This document shows positions 46,770 to 55,212 of a stretch of 64,000 bases of DNA, piece after piece (within the stretch, counting starts at the first letter, position 1; the number at the start of each line of letters is the position of its first letter). Source of the stretch: Cloacimonetes bacterium UBA6097 (GTDB lineage Bacteria; Cloacimonadota; Cloacimonadia; Cloacimonadales; Cloacimonadaceae); NCBI GenBank assembly GCA_002435865.1, contig DIWV01000006.1, positions 1 through 64,000 of the forward strand, read 5' to 3'. The position numbers were made by a program, and so were the translations under genes. The notes under the pieces were generated by a model. It worked only from the letters and a program-made list of their open reading frames with translations. It was not told where the DNA came from and made no database searches.

Positions 46770-47417
46770 CTACTTACTGATATCCAGAATAACAGGATTT
46801 AATATTTTAACTTTTTCTGAATGCTCAGCAATGATAACACTATTACCTTTTGTCAGATATGATTTCAGCCAATCCAGAACTCTGTTTATATTGGTTTCGG
46901 AAAGTCCGTTAAACGGTTCATCCAAGAGCAAAACTTTCGGCATGATAGCAGCATGAACGGCTAATATTACCATCTTTTGCCATCCTATTGAGAGCTTATT
47001 GGATGGAAACTTCATAAACTGCTCAAGATTAAATGCAGCACAAACCGAACTGACTCTATCTTTAATCTCAGCATCAGCAAGCCCGATGTTTTCCAGGGCA
47101 AAGACAATTTCATCCTCAGGAGTGGAGAAAAAAAGCTCCCAATGCGGATTACTGAGCATTAATGATATCTTGGGAATGAGTTTATTTACCGGAACTTCAT
47201 TCATTAGTTCATCATATAGCACTATATCACCAGTCCTGGAGCAGCTAATCGACTGAGGGATAACATTACTGATTGCATAGAGCAGGGAAGTCTTACCGGC
47301 ACCATTTGCCCCCTTAAGCCAAAGAACTTCACCGTCATTAAGAGTAAAAGATATGTCTGTCAAAAGGTCTATGTCTGATTCAGGATATCTGAGTGAAAGT
47401 TTCTTTACCTGCAGCAT
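46770..47417 (-). CDS. ECF transporter ATPase (first A component)
   Basis: A 215-residue ABC ATPase. Walker A GANGAGKTSLLYAIS (about 35), signature KLSIGWQKMVILAVH (for LSGGQ), Walker B VLLLDEPFNGLS and the His switch IAEHSE. The start codon is preceded by a short overlap-free gap of 5 bases from the SUOX-like gene. It forms the nucleotide-binding heterodimer with the next gene. Confidence 0.92.
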   Translation of the reverse strand: MLQVKKLSLRYPESDIDLLTDISFTLNDGEVLWLKGANGAGKTSLLYAISNVIPQSISCSRTGDIVLYDELMNEVPVNKLIPKISLMLSNPHWELFFSTPEDEIVFALENIGLADAEIKDRVSSVCAAFNLEQFMKFPSNKLSIGWQKMVILAVHAAIMPKVLLLDEPFNGLSETNINRVLDWLKSYLTKGNSVIIAEHSEKVKILNPVILDISK

Positions 47418-47422
47418 AATTG

Positions 47423-48364
47423 CTATTTAAGCTCAATCCATCCATTTGCTTCAAAAGGTTTGGCGTCAGGAGAATACAGATTTTCCAGTGGTAACATTTC
47501 CTTTTGCACATTTGCTTTTATGATTTTGCCATCAAAAGTCAGATTTTTCCAGTCCAGTGTTTTATACAGAGTATTAAGGCGATACAGAAAATCATATCTG
47601 ATTGTAGCATAAGGTCCGCATTGCAAATATACGATATCTTTTAGCCACATCCCGGCTGGAACTAAAGGACTTTTAAGGTTTAAAGCTCCATCTTTAGTAA
47701 CTTCCAGAACTGCACCCTTAAGGTGTTTTGGATATTCCAGTCTTGATTTAAGACCATCTCTGCTCACTAAAACCACTGAACCTTCATCAGTGTGAAAAAT
47801 ACCTTTCATAATATCATCAATGTAATAGCCGGAGATATTAACAAAAGGCGATAAATCGTTTCGAAAAATCAATTTTGAGGATACAGAATCCCATATATAA
47901 ATCTGATTGGGAGCGGGAACAGGTTCGAAGTCTTCCAGATAGATTTTGCTGATACCTCTTATCCAATACATGTCTCTTTGCCGGGGGAAGATTATTCGAA
48001 CTTCCGTACTGTCAATAAAGGCATTGTCTTTTTTGAGAGCAATGTATCCCTGCATACTGTCCAGTTCAGCCCTGTGTATTCTAATCATATAATTATCTTC
48101 ACTTTCAAACCGCAGGCTCTGGAAATCTGTATAATCCTGGGATATTAACCACTTCTGGAGATTAATGCCCTGCCAGTTCTCAATCAAATCACGTTCATCT
48201 TTATGTCGTTTGGTTTGGAAATCTTCCATCTCTAACTGTCTTAACTGCTCAATTGAGTAAAAGTCAGGAGTGGAATTAATCCTGTATACTTCCAAAGCAT
48301 ACACAAAAGACGATGATAACAATAAAACAATAACTAAGCTGCAGATAGTCTTTAATATTCTCAT
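47423..48364 (-). CDS. secreted SUOX-fold (molybdopterin-oxidoreductase-like) protein of the ECF operon
   Basis: A 313-residue protein with a signal peptide (about 1-23). Two domains in tandem look like the sulfite-oxidase (PF00174-type) fold: SIEQLRQLE, WQGINLQKWLIS, RFESEDNYMIRIHRAELD, EVRIIFPRQRDMYWIRGISKIYLE, then a second round VNISGYYIDDIMKG ... MWLKDIVYLQCG. The Mo-ligating Cys (CAGN) is not seen, so a binding rather than a catalytic role is likely. It sits between the S component gene and the ATPases, so I infer a soluble partner of this importer. Confidence 0.6.
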   Translation of the reverse strand: MRILKTICSLVIVLLLSSSFVYALEVYRINSTPDFYSIEQLRQLEMEDFQTKRHKDERDLIENWQGINLQKWLISQDYTDFQSLRFESEDNYMIRIHRAELDSMQGYIALKKDNAFIDSTEVRIIFPRQRDMYWIRGISKIYLEDFEPVPAPNQIYIWDSVSSKLIFRNDLSPFVNISGYYIDDIMKGIFHTDEGSVVLVSRDGLKSRLEYPKHLKGAVLEVTKDGALNLKSPLVPAGMWLKDIVYLQCGPYATIRYDFLYRLNTLYKTLDWKNLTFDGKIIKANVQKEMLPLENLYSPDAKPFEANGWIELK

Positions 48365-48373
48365 TTTGTAACC

Positions 48374-48907
48374 TCAAACCAGTTTGTATTGCTTAAGTTC
48401 CCGATAGATGAAATAAGCGATACTGCCGCCGATTATTCCTGATATTATTGACATGGCTGCTGCTATAGCCAAAGGAGCTTTGGGAAGTCTCATTATAATC
48501 AGACCTACAATCCAGGTTCCGGTCAGATTTGCCAGCAGACAGTAAAGAATCTGACCGTCAATTTTTTCGAACCGTTTATAGATTAAAGCTACTATATCAA
48601 TTACTAATCCCGGTAAAGCATAAGTGAATAGTGATATTGCACCGTGGCTGCCAAACCAGCCTGTAATCAAAACCACAAAACCCTGCAGTAATCCTGTTAA
48701 AGCAGCTGCGCCAAACCTTCTTGTCATTGCCATTGCCAGGGTAAGCCACATCATGTAAAAACCGCCGCCCAAAGTTCCACCGGGTATACCCAAAGGTGTA
48801 GAAACAACATGTGTAAGTGTTTTAACAAGTGGTTTCACTGCAAGACCCATGGCTGCCATCAGAGCAATCAGGATTAAATCTTTTGTTTTAAAAGGCATTC
48901 TTTTCAT
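48374..48907 (-). CDS. ECF transporter S (substrate-binding) component
   Basis: A 177-residue membrane protein of about 6 helices with an N-terminal KTKDLILIALMAAMGLAVKPL stretch typical of S components (helix 1 AxxxA region that docks on EcfT), then a Gly-rich PLGIPGGTLGGGFYMMWL loop and LLQGFVVLITGWFGSHGA. The last gene in line behind the minus leader at 48938-49069 (ATG at 48907; Shine-Dalgarno GAGAG is weak). I cannot place it in a named substrate group. Confidence 0.8.
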   Translation of the reverse strand: MKRMPFKTKDLILIALMAAMGLAVKPLVKTLTHVVSTPLGIPGGTLGGGFYMMWLTLAMAMTRRFGAAALTGLLQGFVVLITGWFGSHGAISLFTYALPGLVIDIVALIYKRFEKIDGQILYCLLANLTGTWIVGLIIMRLPKAPLAIAAAMSIISGIIGGSIAYFIYRELKQYKLV

Positions 48908-48937
48908 GCAACATTTCTCTCATTTCAATATTGTGAA

Positions 48938-49069
48938 TTGGAAAGTAATGGCAAAAAAGCAGATGTATCAACCTTTCCAAACACGGGAGGTACAGCCGTT
49001 TCCAACTATACCCATAGGTAAGTTCTCATTTCAGTTATACACTGAGGAAGATGAACTAACTCGGTTGAT
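48938..49069 (-). ncRNA. candidate riboswitch leader of the ECF operon (minus copy)
   Basis: Read on the minus strand: ATCAACC (49069-49063) pairs with GGTTGAT (48973-48967) as P1. CCGAG follows, then a stem GTTAGTTC/GAACTTAC, then GGTATAG / CTGTACC closing around a GGAAAC tetraloop, then CCTCCC and TTGGAAAG. TTGGAAAG (48980-48973) is complementary over 8 bases to CTTTCCAA (48945-48938). It precedes the S component gene and matches the plus-strand leader at 49402. Family not identified; islands resemble the Moco RNA motif. Confidence 0.7.
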
Positions 49070-49193
49070 TCCTTTTTATATTGCTTGTGCATTTTGTCAA
49101 TATGACATATTTTGCGATGTGATTATACTATACAGCCTTCTGTTTTTCCTCGTATGAGGTTCGATAGAGGATAATTTTCACTTTCTTGACGAA

Positions 49194-49272
49194 GGGAGTT
49201 ATCAGGGAGTCATCAGGGAGTCATCAGGGACTTTCTCCCTGATGACTCTCTCATGACTCTCAGTTAATTCTG
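49194..49272. repeat. 11-nt-phased palindrome (family C)
   Basis: GGGAGTTATCA, two GGGAGTCATCA and GGGA, then CTTTC, then TCCC, TGATGACTCTC, TCATGACTCTC and a degenerate third unit AGTTAATTCTG. Arm positions are in register; changed bases on the right mostly give G-U pairs if transcribed. It lies in the gap between the two divergent riboswitch-like leaders. Confidence 0.88.
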
Positions 49273-49401
49273 CCCATCGAGAAAGGATTTAAAGGGAGTT
49301 AAACAGTTGATAAGTAATCATTTTCTAAACATAAATGAATGTGAAGTGTTAATCTGCCAGTATCTGACTTGACAAAAATTACTTTTTAATAAGTTTGAAA
49401 A

Positions 49402-49533
49402 CATCGCCGAGTGCAGATTTCTAAACTTCAAAAGCATGAAACTGCACCGTTAGGGTATGACCGGAAACAGTCATGCCTCCCATTGGAAAGGTTGGAAATA
49501 TATTATCTGTCTTTCCTCCTGTATTTTTGGAGG
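49402..49533 (+). ncRNA. candidate riboswitch leader of the lipoprotein/TonB-receptor operon (plus copy)
   Basis: Order as in the minus copy: CCGAG (49407-49411), stem GTGCAG-A-TTTC/GAAA-CTGCAC, GGTATGAC/GTCATGCC closing a GGAAAC loop (49454-49477), CCTCCC and TTGGAAAGGTTGG (49483-49495). GGAAAG (49485-49490) can pair with CTTTCC (49511-49516). Alternatively CCTCC (49515-49519) pairs with GGAGG (49529-49533), the Shine-Dalgarno of the gene at 49539. The two pairings share bases, as expected for a translation switch. Confidence 0.7.
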
Positions 49534-49538
49534 TAAAA

Positions 49539-50360
49539 ATGAAGAAATTACTCATCATATTGAGTGCAATTATTCTCTTAGCAGTGTTGATTGGCTGCAG
49601 TGAGAAAGACGACAATATCACAGATATACAAACGCAGGGCTACAAACTTGACCAGTTTATCAATCAGGCTATAGTTACAGATTCATTAGATGCCGCAGCT
49701 CCTGATACACTTGATTTCAGAGGTTTATTTGCCTATGAGATTGTTAGTGGGGAAGACGGCTTTAGTCCCAGAATGAGTTCATATGCAGGATACGACCTTA
49801 ACTGGGAAACATTTAAGAATGGATATCTGGTTCCTTCTGAAAATAACCGAACCTGGTTTGCTGATACCAGTCTTCCCGGAGCGTTTAGAGTAAGAAACAC
49901 CGGATATTTCAGAATGTACAGGAAAATAGATGTAATCGCTCCTGATAACTCTACTAAAATGATAGAACTTAAAGGATTGGCGCTTTACACTATCAATAAC
50001 TGGGATGGAAATCCGGAGGAAGCCATTAAACTATCTGACCTTGTTCAGGGTATAGCATCTTATGATTCTGTATGCATAGTATGTAGTGATGATTTCGGAC
50101 TTGGAAGGTATTATACACAGGCGGCTATTGATGACGGATACTACCTTTTGACAACAGAGAGGACCATATTTCCAACTGTGTCTTTACCATCCAATATGCA
50201 GAAACTAAAGAAAGTATCATACCTGAAAGTATACGGAACAGAAGCAGCTCAAAGTTTTACATTTGAGTTAACTCCAACAGCAGATGCTGATATGATATTT
50301 ACTGTTCCGGAGAATCTAACCGGATATTCACTTACAACGATACCGGGATATTCTGAATAG
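49539..50360 (+). CDS. lipoprotein with SUOX-like fold, partner of the TonB receptor
   Basis: The start is ATG 49539 behind GGAGG (the open frame runs further 5' through the leader but lacks support). The lipobox ends at Cys20 (VLIGC). The 273-residue chain has LFAYEIVSGEDGFSPR ... YAGYDLNWETFKNGY and a second unit IKLSDLVQGIASYDSVCIVCSDDFG ... LKKVSYLKVYG, resembling the SUOX/oxidoreductase molybdopterin fold, as in the ECF-operon protein. It lies 27 bases before a TonB receptor gene, so a surface or periplasmic binding role in uptake is inferred. Confidence 0.65.
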   Translation: MKKLLIILSAIILLAVLIGCSEKDDNITDIQTQGYKLDQFINQAIVTDSLDAAAPDTLDFRGLFAYEIVSGEDGFSPRMSSYAGYDLNWETFKNGYLVPSENNRTWFADTSLPGAFRVRNTGYFRMYRKIDVIAPDNSTKMIELKGLALYTINNWDGNPEEAIKLSDLVQGIASYDSVCIVCSDDFGLGRYYTQAAIDDGYYLLTTERTIFPTVSLPSNMQKLKKVSYLKVYGTEAAQSFTFELTPTADADMIFTVPENLTGYSLTTIPGYSE

Positions 50361-50387
50361 GAACATCCCAAGAATAAATCGTAAATA

Positions 50388-52295
50388 ATGATGAGCAGAA
50401 TCTGTATTAAAACAATTGTGACCTTTCTGTTGGTGGCTGCTTGTGTTTCTCTGTCTGCTTTAGACAGCCTGGGTTTCCGCAGATATACATTACCTGCTGT
50501 TAGGGTATATGGATTCCTGCCACAGGAAACTATAAGCACAGTATCTACGATTAATATTGAGAATGACCAGAGTAAAATTAACACTAATATAAAAGAACTT
50601 TTGGAAGGTGCAGGCGGAATCAGTGTAACAACCGGGACAAAGGATGAAAGCAATCTGAAAATACGAGGTTTCCGCAAGAATGAAGTAAAAATACTTGTAG
50701 ATGGACGTCCCCTAAATCCCGGATACTTTGGTAATATAGATTTACAGAATCTTCCAATGTCAGAATACAGTGAAGTGCAAATCCTGAAAGGACCTGTATC
50801 TTCAATTTATGGTGGAAACTCTCTGGGTGGAGTAATTAATTTGATTACCCGTGAACCATCTTACAAAAAATGGTTAAAACTGGGTCTTACTGCAAAGCGT
50901 AATAACAACAATCAGGTTGAACTATCCTTAGCTCATAGCTTTGAAGACTTTAACTTCTGGATATATTCTTCCAGACTTAACTCCGATGGGTTCGTATTAC
51001 CCAAAGATTTTAAGCCTACTGTATCAGAAAACGGCGATGTAAGGAACAATGACAGCAAAACACAATATAACTTCCAAACAAAAGCAAGTTTTACAATTTT
51101 TGACTTTCACACAATTGGATTCACTGCAGGATTAACAACAATTGATAAAAAACTAATCCCGACTTCAATATATGAAAGCACTGATTACAGGATGTATAAA
51201 GATTGGTATAGGTTTCAAACCACCTTAATGGGTGAATTTAACCTAAGTGATTATATTAAGTTAAATTCTATGGTCTTTATGGATGGAGGAGCAGATACTT
51301 ATCTTCAATACAATGATCCTCTATATGAGATTATTTCCATAGATTCTGAACTGAAAAGCAATACACTGGGAGCAGAAATAAAGCTGGATTATGAGATGAA
51401 TGAAAAAATAGAAGTTAAAGCAGGATATAGCCTGAGCTATTTATACAGTATCAGGAAAGATAACGGTAATTATCTTAACTGGACTCCACATCATATATCC
51501 CTGCAAAACTTAAACTTCCAAACCAAATATAAACCGGCAAATGCTATAGATATAACAGGCAGTATTGGAGCATATCTTTCTGATGGTGATATGAGAAGTG
51601 AAGCAATTGGTTATATCGAACCGGCTCTGGGGATCTATTATACTACACAAGATAACACTGTCTTTTCTGTTGCAACAGGTATTAACACAGCATTTCCCAC
51701 TATGAGGCAGCTCTTCAGTGCAGAAATGGGCAATCCTAATCTGAAACCACAATCCGGACTCAAGACTGAGTGTTCTGTTACAAGACCTTTTGTTCATGAT
51801 TATTTAAGTGGTTCCTGGAGCATTTGCGGATATTATAACGCTGTCAGGAATCTGATTGATGTAATAAATGATAGGTATGAGAATGTGTATGAAGTTAATT
51901 CTTATGGATACGAAATGGAATTGAATATCAGACCTGTATATTGGATGCAATTAGATTTAAGCTATAATTACCTTGATTTCTCGAAAGAAAGTGATTATAT
52001 CCTAACAGAAAGTCCCGGGAACAGCGCTGATATCCTAACTGAGTTATCGTTACCGGGCAAAGTTAAAGTGATGATTGCTTCCACATATAAGGATAACAGG
52101 AAGAGCCTGGATTATGGCAATACTTATCATATCCTGCCGTATTATTGGATTCACTCAGCATATGTTGCCAGAAATTTTGGCAGCTTTAAGATTAAGTGCG
52201 GAATTGATAATATTGAAGATACATATTTTGAAGAAGAATATGGTTATCCTGCTGCAGGCAGGAATTTCGCAATAAAACTTGAAGCTGAAATCTAA
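50388..52295 (+). CDS. TonB-dependent outer-membrane receptor
   Basis: A 635-residue protein. Signal peptide (about 1-27), plug domain about 45-165 with KELLEGAGGISVTTG, LKIRGF, VDGRPLN and VQILKGPVSSIYGGNSLGGVINLITRE, and then a 22-strand-type barrel ending in FAIKLEAEI. A TonB-box-like stretch (QETISTVSTINI) lies near residue 46. Its length and plug resemble BtuB-like small receptors. It imports a substrate across the outer membrane for the ECF importer transcribed divergently. It ends 4 bases past the stop of the convergent gene. Confidence 0.92.
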   Translation: MMSRICIKTIVTFLLVAACVSLSALDSLGFRRYTLPAVRVYGFLPQETISTVSTINIENDQSKINTNIKELLEGAGGISVTTGTKDESNLKIRGFRKNEVKILVDGRPLNPGYFGNIDLQNLPMSEYSEVQILKGPVSSIYGGNSLGGVINLITREPSYKKWLKLGLTAKRNNNNQVELSLAHSFEDFNFWIYSSRLNSDGFVLPKDFKPTVSENGDVRNNDSKTQYNFQTKASFTIFDFHTIGFTAGLTTIDKKLIPTSIYESTDYRMYKDWYRFQTTLMGEFNLSDYIKLNSMVFMDGGADTYLQYNDPLYEIISIDSELKSNTLGAEIKLDYEMNEKIEVKAGYSLSYLYSIRKDNGNYLNWTPHHISLQNLNFQTKYKPANAIDITGSIGAYLSDGDMRSEAIGYIEPALGIYYTTQDNTVFSVATGINTAFPTMRQLFSAEMGNPNLKPQSGLKTECSVTRPFVHDYLSGSWSICGYYNAVRNLIDVINDRYENVYEVNSYGYEMELNIRPVYWMQLDLSYNYLDFSKESDYILTESPGNSADILTELSLPGKVKVMIASTYKDNRKSLDYGNTYHILPYYWIHSAYVARNFGSFKIKCGIDNIEDTYFEEEYGYPAAGRNFAIKLEAEI

Positions 52296-53881
52296 TAAAT
52301 TAATTGCCAGCCAAAGACAATCTGATTAGACCATTTGCTGTCTGATGCTTTTTCTGCAGCCTGGGATAAAAACAGGTGATGATGCTTGATAATACCTATC
52401 CGCAAAGAGTTTTCAATCCTATACGTATTCACAATATCTCCCTGTAACCATCTGGCTCTGTCATGATAAGAATCAACAATTTCGTATCCCGAGTTGGTCA
52501 GGGCACTACTTCCAACCATGTCAACACCATTCTTTTCTTTAATCCCCTGCCTCATGAAAGATAAATATCCACTGTAGCTGCAATCCCAGGGTAAGGGGAC
52601 TTCAATTTTGGTTGCATAATGCAGCAGATTAGCTCCCATGGGAAATCCCAGACAGTTGTTATCCTGTGTATATTTGTCATACATCAGGTAATGAGTATAT
52701 GTCCAGGGACGGATTGCAGTCATTTCAATAGTATATCTTAGTGGTTGATTATCAATAAATTCGAAGGGTAGCTTATATGAAATACCACCCTGGTAAGCAT
52801 ATTTATTTCCCCACCAGTCATGGAGTATCTTTTCAGGACGAAACTCATCCATCATATACTGAAAATAAAACAACCATCTTTTCTTCAAAGTCCATTCAAA
52901 ACCGGTATACATAGTTGCGTTATCCCTGTCATGATCGCTGTCTGCAATAACTCTGTGATAACTTTGGGGAAGCAGGTAATTGAAATTGAAAGTTGTATTT
53001 CCATATATCAAAGTTTCACCGGCATAAATCGCTAATTGCGGAACAGGTACCCACGTAAACTGATGTGCAACAAAGTATTTACTGGGATAGTTCTTCTTGT
53101 TTAACGACTCATCATTATAGATTGCTAAAACACTATCCGCAACTAACTGAGCATTCATCAGGGAGATGACGAAAGTTCCAATCTGGCATTCTCCTGTAAA
53201 AAATGCATAATCATTTACTCTGTCGCTCAGAAGAATATTACCTGTAATACTGTTACCCATAGTAAGACGTCCTCTGCCCAGAGAAGCCTTAAATACATCA
53301 GTCTCGTAATTGATTCCGGCTGTACAATTCCCAAACTCAAAGTGGCGGCCATAATGCTTAACATGTGAGTCAATTATGGGACTATCAATGATTCTGAGTG
53401 AATCACCTCTAAAAGAATTGTAAGTAAATTGCGAGTGAAAACTCCACTGCTTATTCAGCCAGGCTTGTTGGTTGAATCCTATATAAAACAGGTTAAACTG
53501 CTCGCCGGAGAAGAAAGTCCCATCATATCCTATTGTAAAATTAGAACGATTAAAGAAATCCATTCCAAGGTTTTTATACCTATATCTGAAGATTGCATTA
53601 TCATCTTTATAGGAAGAAAACAGACTCTTTCCGAAACGTTTGAATGTATCCCAATTACGAACCGGAATCTCCCACCAGATTGAATCATTAACAGCTGGCA
53701 AAGTCCTGGGCTCAGGTTGAGTGTAATTATCTGCAATACCAGAAGTATAAGGCGTGTAGCTCAATTCATGAACAAAAGCAGAATAGCGTATTGCCTCAAG
53801 ATTATGGAAACTTAATATCAAACTAAAGAAAACAAGGTAAAGCCAAAACTGTCTATTTACTTTGTTTAGCTTTTTGAGCAT
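52292..53881 (-). CDS. capsule assembly Wzi-like outer-membrane barrel protein
   Basis: A 529-residue protein, signal peptide about 1-30 (start ATG 53881 lies inside the previous gene's end). Wzi-type hallmarks: FKASLGRGRLTMGNSITGNILLSD, FNFNYLLPQSYH ... WWGNKYAYQGG, MTAIRPWTYTHYLMYDKYTQDNNCLGFPMGANL. These match Wzi-family barrels that attach or secrete surface polysaccharide. It overlaps the upstream AMIN-TM-HTH gene by 29 bases, so the two are co-transcribed. No capsule genes are near, so the polysaccharide is unknown. Confidence 0.75.
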   Translation of the reverse strand: MLKKLNKVNRQFWLYLVFFSLILSFHNLEAIRYSAFVHELSYTPYTSGIADNYTQPEPRTLPAVNDSIWWEIPVRNWDTFKRFGKSLFSSYKDDNAIFRYRYKNLGMDFFNRSNFTIGYDGTFFSGEQFNLFYIGFNQQAWLNKQWSFHSQFTYNSFRGDSLRIIDSPIIDSHVKHYGRHFEFGNCTAGINYETDVFKASLGRGRLTMGNSITGNILLSDRVNDYAFFTGECQIGTFVISLMNAQLVADSVLAIYNDESLNKKNYPSKYFVAHQFTWVPVPQLAIYAGETLIYGNTTFNFNYLLPQSYHRVIADSDHDRDNATMYTGFEWTLKKRWLFYFQYMMDEFRPEKILHDWWGNKYAYQGGISYKLPFEFIDNQPLRYTIEMTAIRPWTYTHYLMYDKYTQDNNCLGFPMGANLLHYATKIEVPLPWDCSYSGYLSFMRQGIKEKNGVDMVGSSALTNSGYEIVDSYHDRARWLQGDIVNTYRIENSLRIGIIKHHHLFLSQAAEKASDSKWSNQIVFGWQLIY

Positions 53882-54995
53882 ATATTTTTTTCCCTTGTTT
53901 TATTAATGTATGAGCTTCTTTGGGAGAAATTTGCAATTCCCTGGCAATTTCCTTTTCTTTCCAGCCCTTTTCTAATAGCTTAACTACAATATTCAGCTTT
54001 GATTTACTTTGTGCCTGAGCAGCAGTTTTGTTAGTTTTTCTTTTCTTTCCTTCTTTTCGCCGTAACCTCATAACATCAAAAATGACCAGAGCAACTATGC
54101 CTAAAGTTACTAATACGATAATCCAAAACCAGATTGGTAATGATCGTAAAAGTACAAATAATTTACTGTTTGCTATCTTCTGGCTCGTACCTGATAACAA
54201 CGTCCTGAAATCAAAGAATTTGAATGGTTTATGCCTAATGATTACTTTCTTTGGTATGACAGTACCCTGGTCGCTAATTTTTGTTGATTCCTGGATGACG
54301 GGTAGTGGTTTTTCAGTGATTTCCTGTTCAATGACCGGCTCAACTTTCTTAGCAATTGGAAGTTCTTTGCCATCAAGTTTTGCCAACATAGCCTGAGCTT
54401 GCATATAAAACTGTGATTCTTTAGTAACAGCCTGCATCTTCTCTTTTGCTTTATCAGGTTTTCTTTGCTTAATATAAAGACTTCCCCAATAATAGTTAGT
54501 ATCTTTATTATCAGGAAAATTACTTTGCATTTTTGCATATTGTCTGCCGGCTTTTGAGTACATGCCTGATTTTTCATAAAAGATAGCTTGCTGATGAGAT
54601 TCTGTGTAAGAATAGGAATTCTTATAAACAAACAAATCAAGGACAATCTTAAAAGGATTATCCACGGTTAGTGTCTCAATATAAAAAGGACCTGCTAAAG
54701 TTAATGCCAACAAACCATTACCATTACTATTGGAAAGATCTATGTCAGATACAAGGTTGCTTTTATTAAGACCAGTTATAATCGGATTTGACACATTGCA
54801 GTTCTTAATAACAACATTGACTAAATGCTTGTCTTTGTCTACTGTATATGACCAATCCGCATCTTTTGACAAAGCTATTGCTACTCTTGTAACCATAGGA
54901 TTATCAAAGCTGACATCTATCTTATCAACAACTGACTGAGCTTGAACAATACTAAAAAAGCTCACTAATACGAGAAGTAATAAACTTTGTTTCAT
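53853..54995 (-). CDS. AMIN-like domain - TM - HTH-like regulator protein
   Basis: From the ATG at 54995 behind AAGGAAG (380 residues; an upstream Met lacks a Shine-Dalgarno). N-terminal signal or membrane segment, AMIN-like beta domain (about 25-130: VVDKIDVSFDNPMVTRVAIALSKDADWSYTV ...), a TPR-like region (about 130-210), a linker, a membrane helix (IWFWIIVLVTLGIVALVIF, near 300), and a basic C-terminus with a helix-turn-helix-like stretch (VVKLLEKGWKEKEIARELQISPKEAHTLIKQGKKI, about 337-371). Periplasmic sensing with cytosolic DNA or protein binding is possible. Its mRNA covers the Wzi-like gene. Function unknown. Confidence 0.7.
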   Translation of the reverse strand: MKQSLLLLVLVSFFSIVQAQSVVDKIDVSFDNPMVTRVAIALSKDADWSYTVDKDKHLVNVVIKNCNVSNPIITGLNKSNLVSDIDLSNSNGNGLLALTLAGPFYIETLTVDNPFKIVLDLFVYKNSYSYTESHQQAIFYEKSGMYSKAGRQYAKMQSNFPDNKDTNYYWGSLYIKQRKPDKAKEKMQAVTKESQFYMQAQAMLAKLDGKELPIAKKVEPVIEQEITEKPLPVIQESTKISDQGTVIPKKVIIRHKPFKFFDFRTLLSGTSQKIANSKLFVLLRSLPIWFWIIVLVTLGIVALVIFDVMRLRRKEGKKRKTNKTAAQAQSKSKLNIVVKLLEKGWKEKEIARELQISPKEAHTLIKQGKKIYAQKAKQSK

Positions 54996-55164
54996 TTGTA
55001 ACTTCCTTGTCATATTAATTGTGTTTGATGTTATAATATCCATACTCGTTTCAAAAGATGTATATACTGTAAACAGTCAAGTAATTATTCTGTTTTATAC
55101 AAGTAATTCAAATCCGGATTGTGAATTTCTAGTCTTTCAGCCAGACATCCAACTTAGTTACATG

Positions 55165-55195
55165 AAAAAGCACCGTAATTACTTACGGTGCTTTT
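55165..55195 (-). terminator. Rho-independent terminator of the glyA operon
   Basis: AAAGCACCGTAA pairs with TTACGGTGCTTT over 12 or 13 bases around a 3-nt loop, flanked by A on the plus strand and T on the minus strand. It sits 18 bases after the glyA stop and also works as a bidirectional terminator. Confidence 0.9.
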
Positions 55196-55212
55196 CTTTA
55201 TAGATAGTGGAT

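Noticed and set aside
48908..49538. Cobalamin, TPP or glycine riboswitch
   Set aside because: The diagnostic B12 box, CTGAGA/thi box and glycine motifs are absent; only a resemblance to Moco RNA islands remains.
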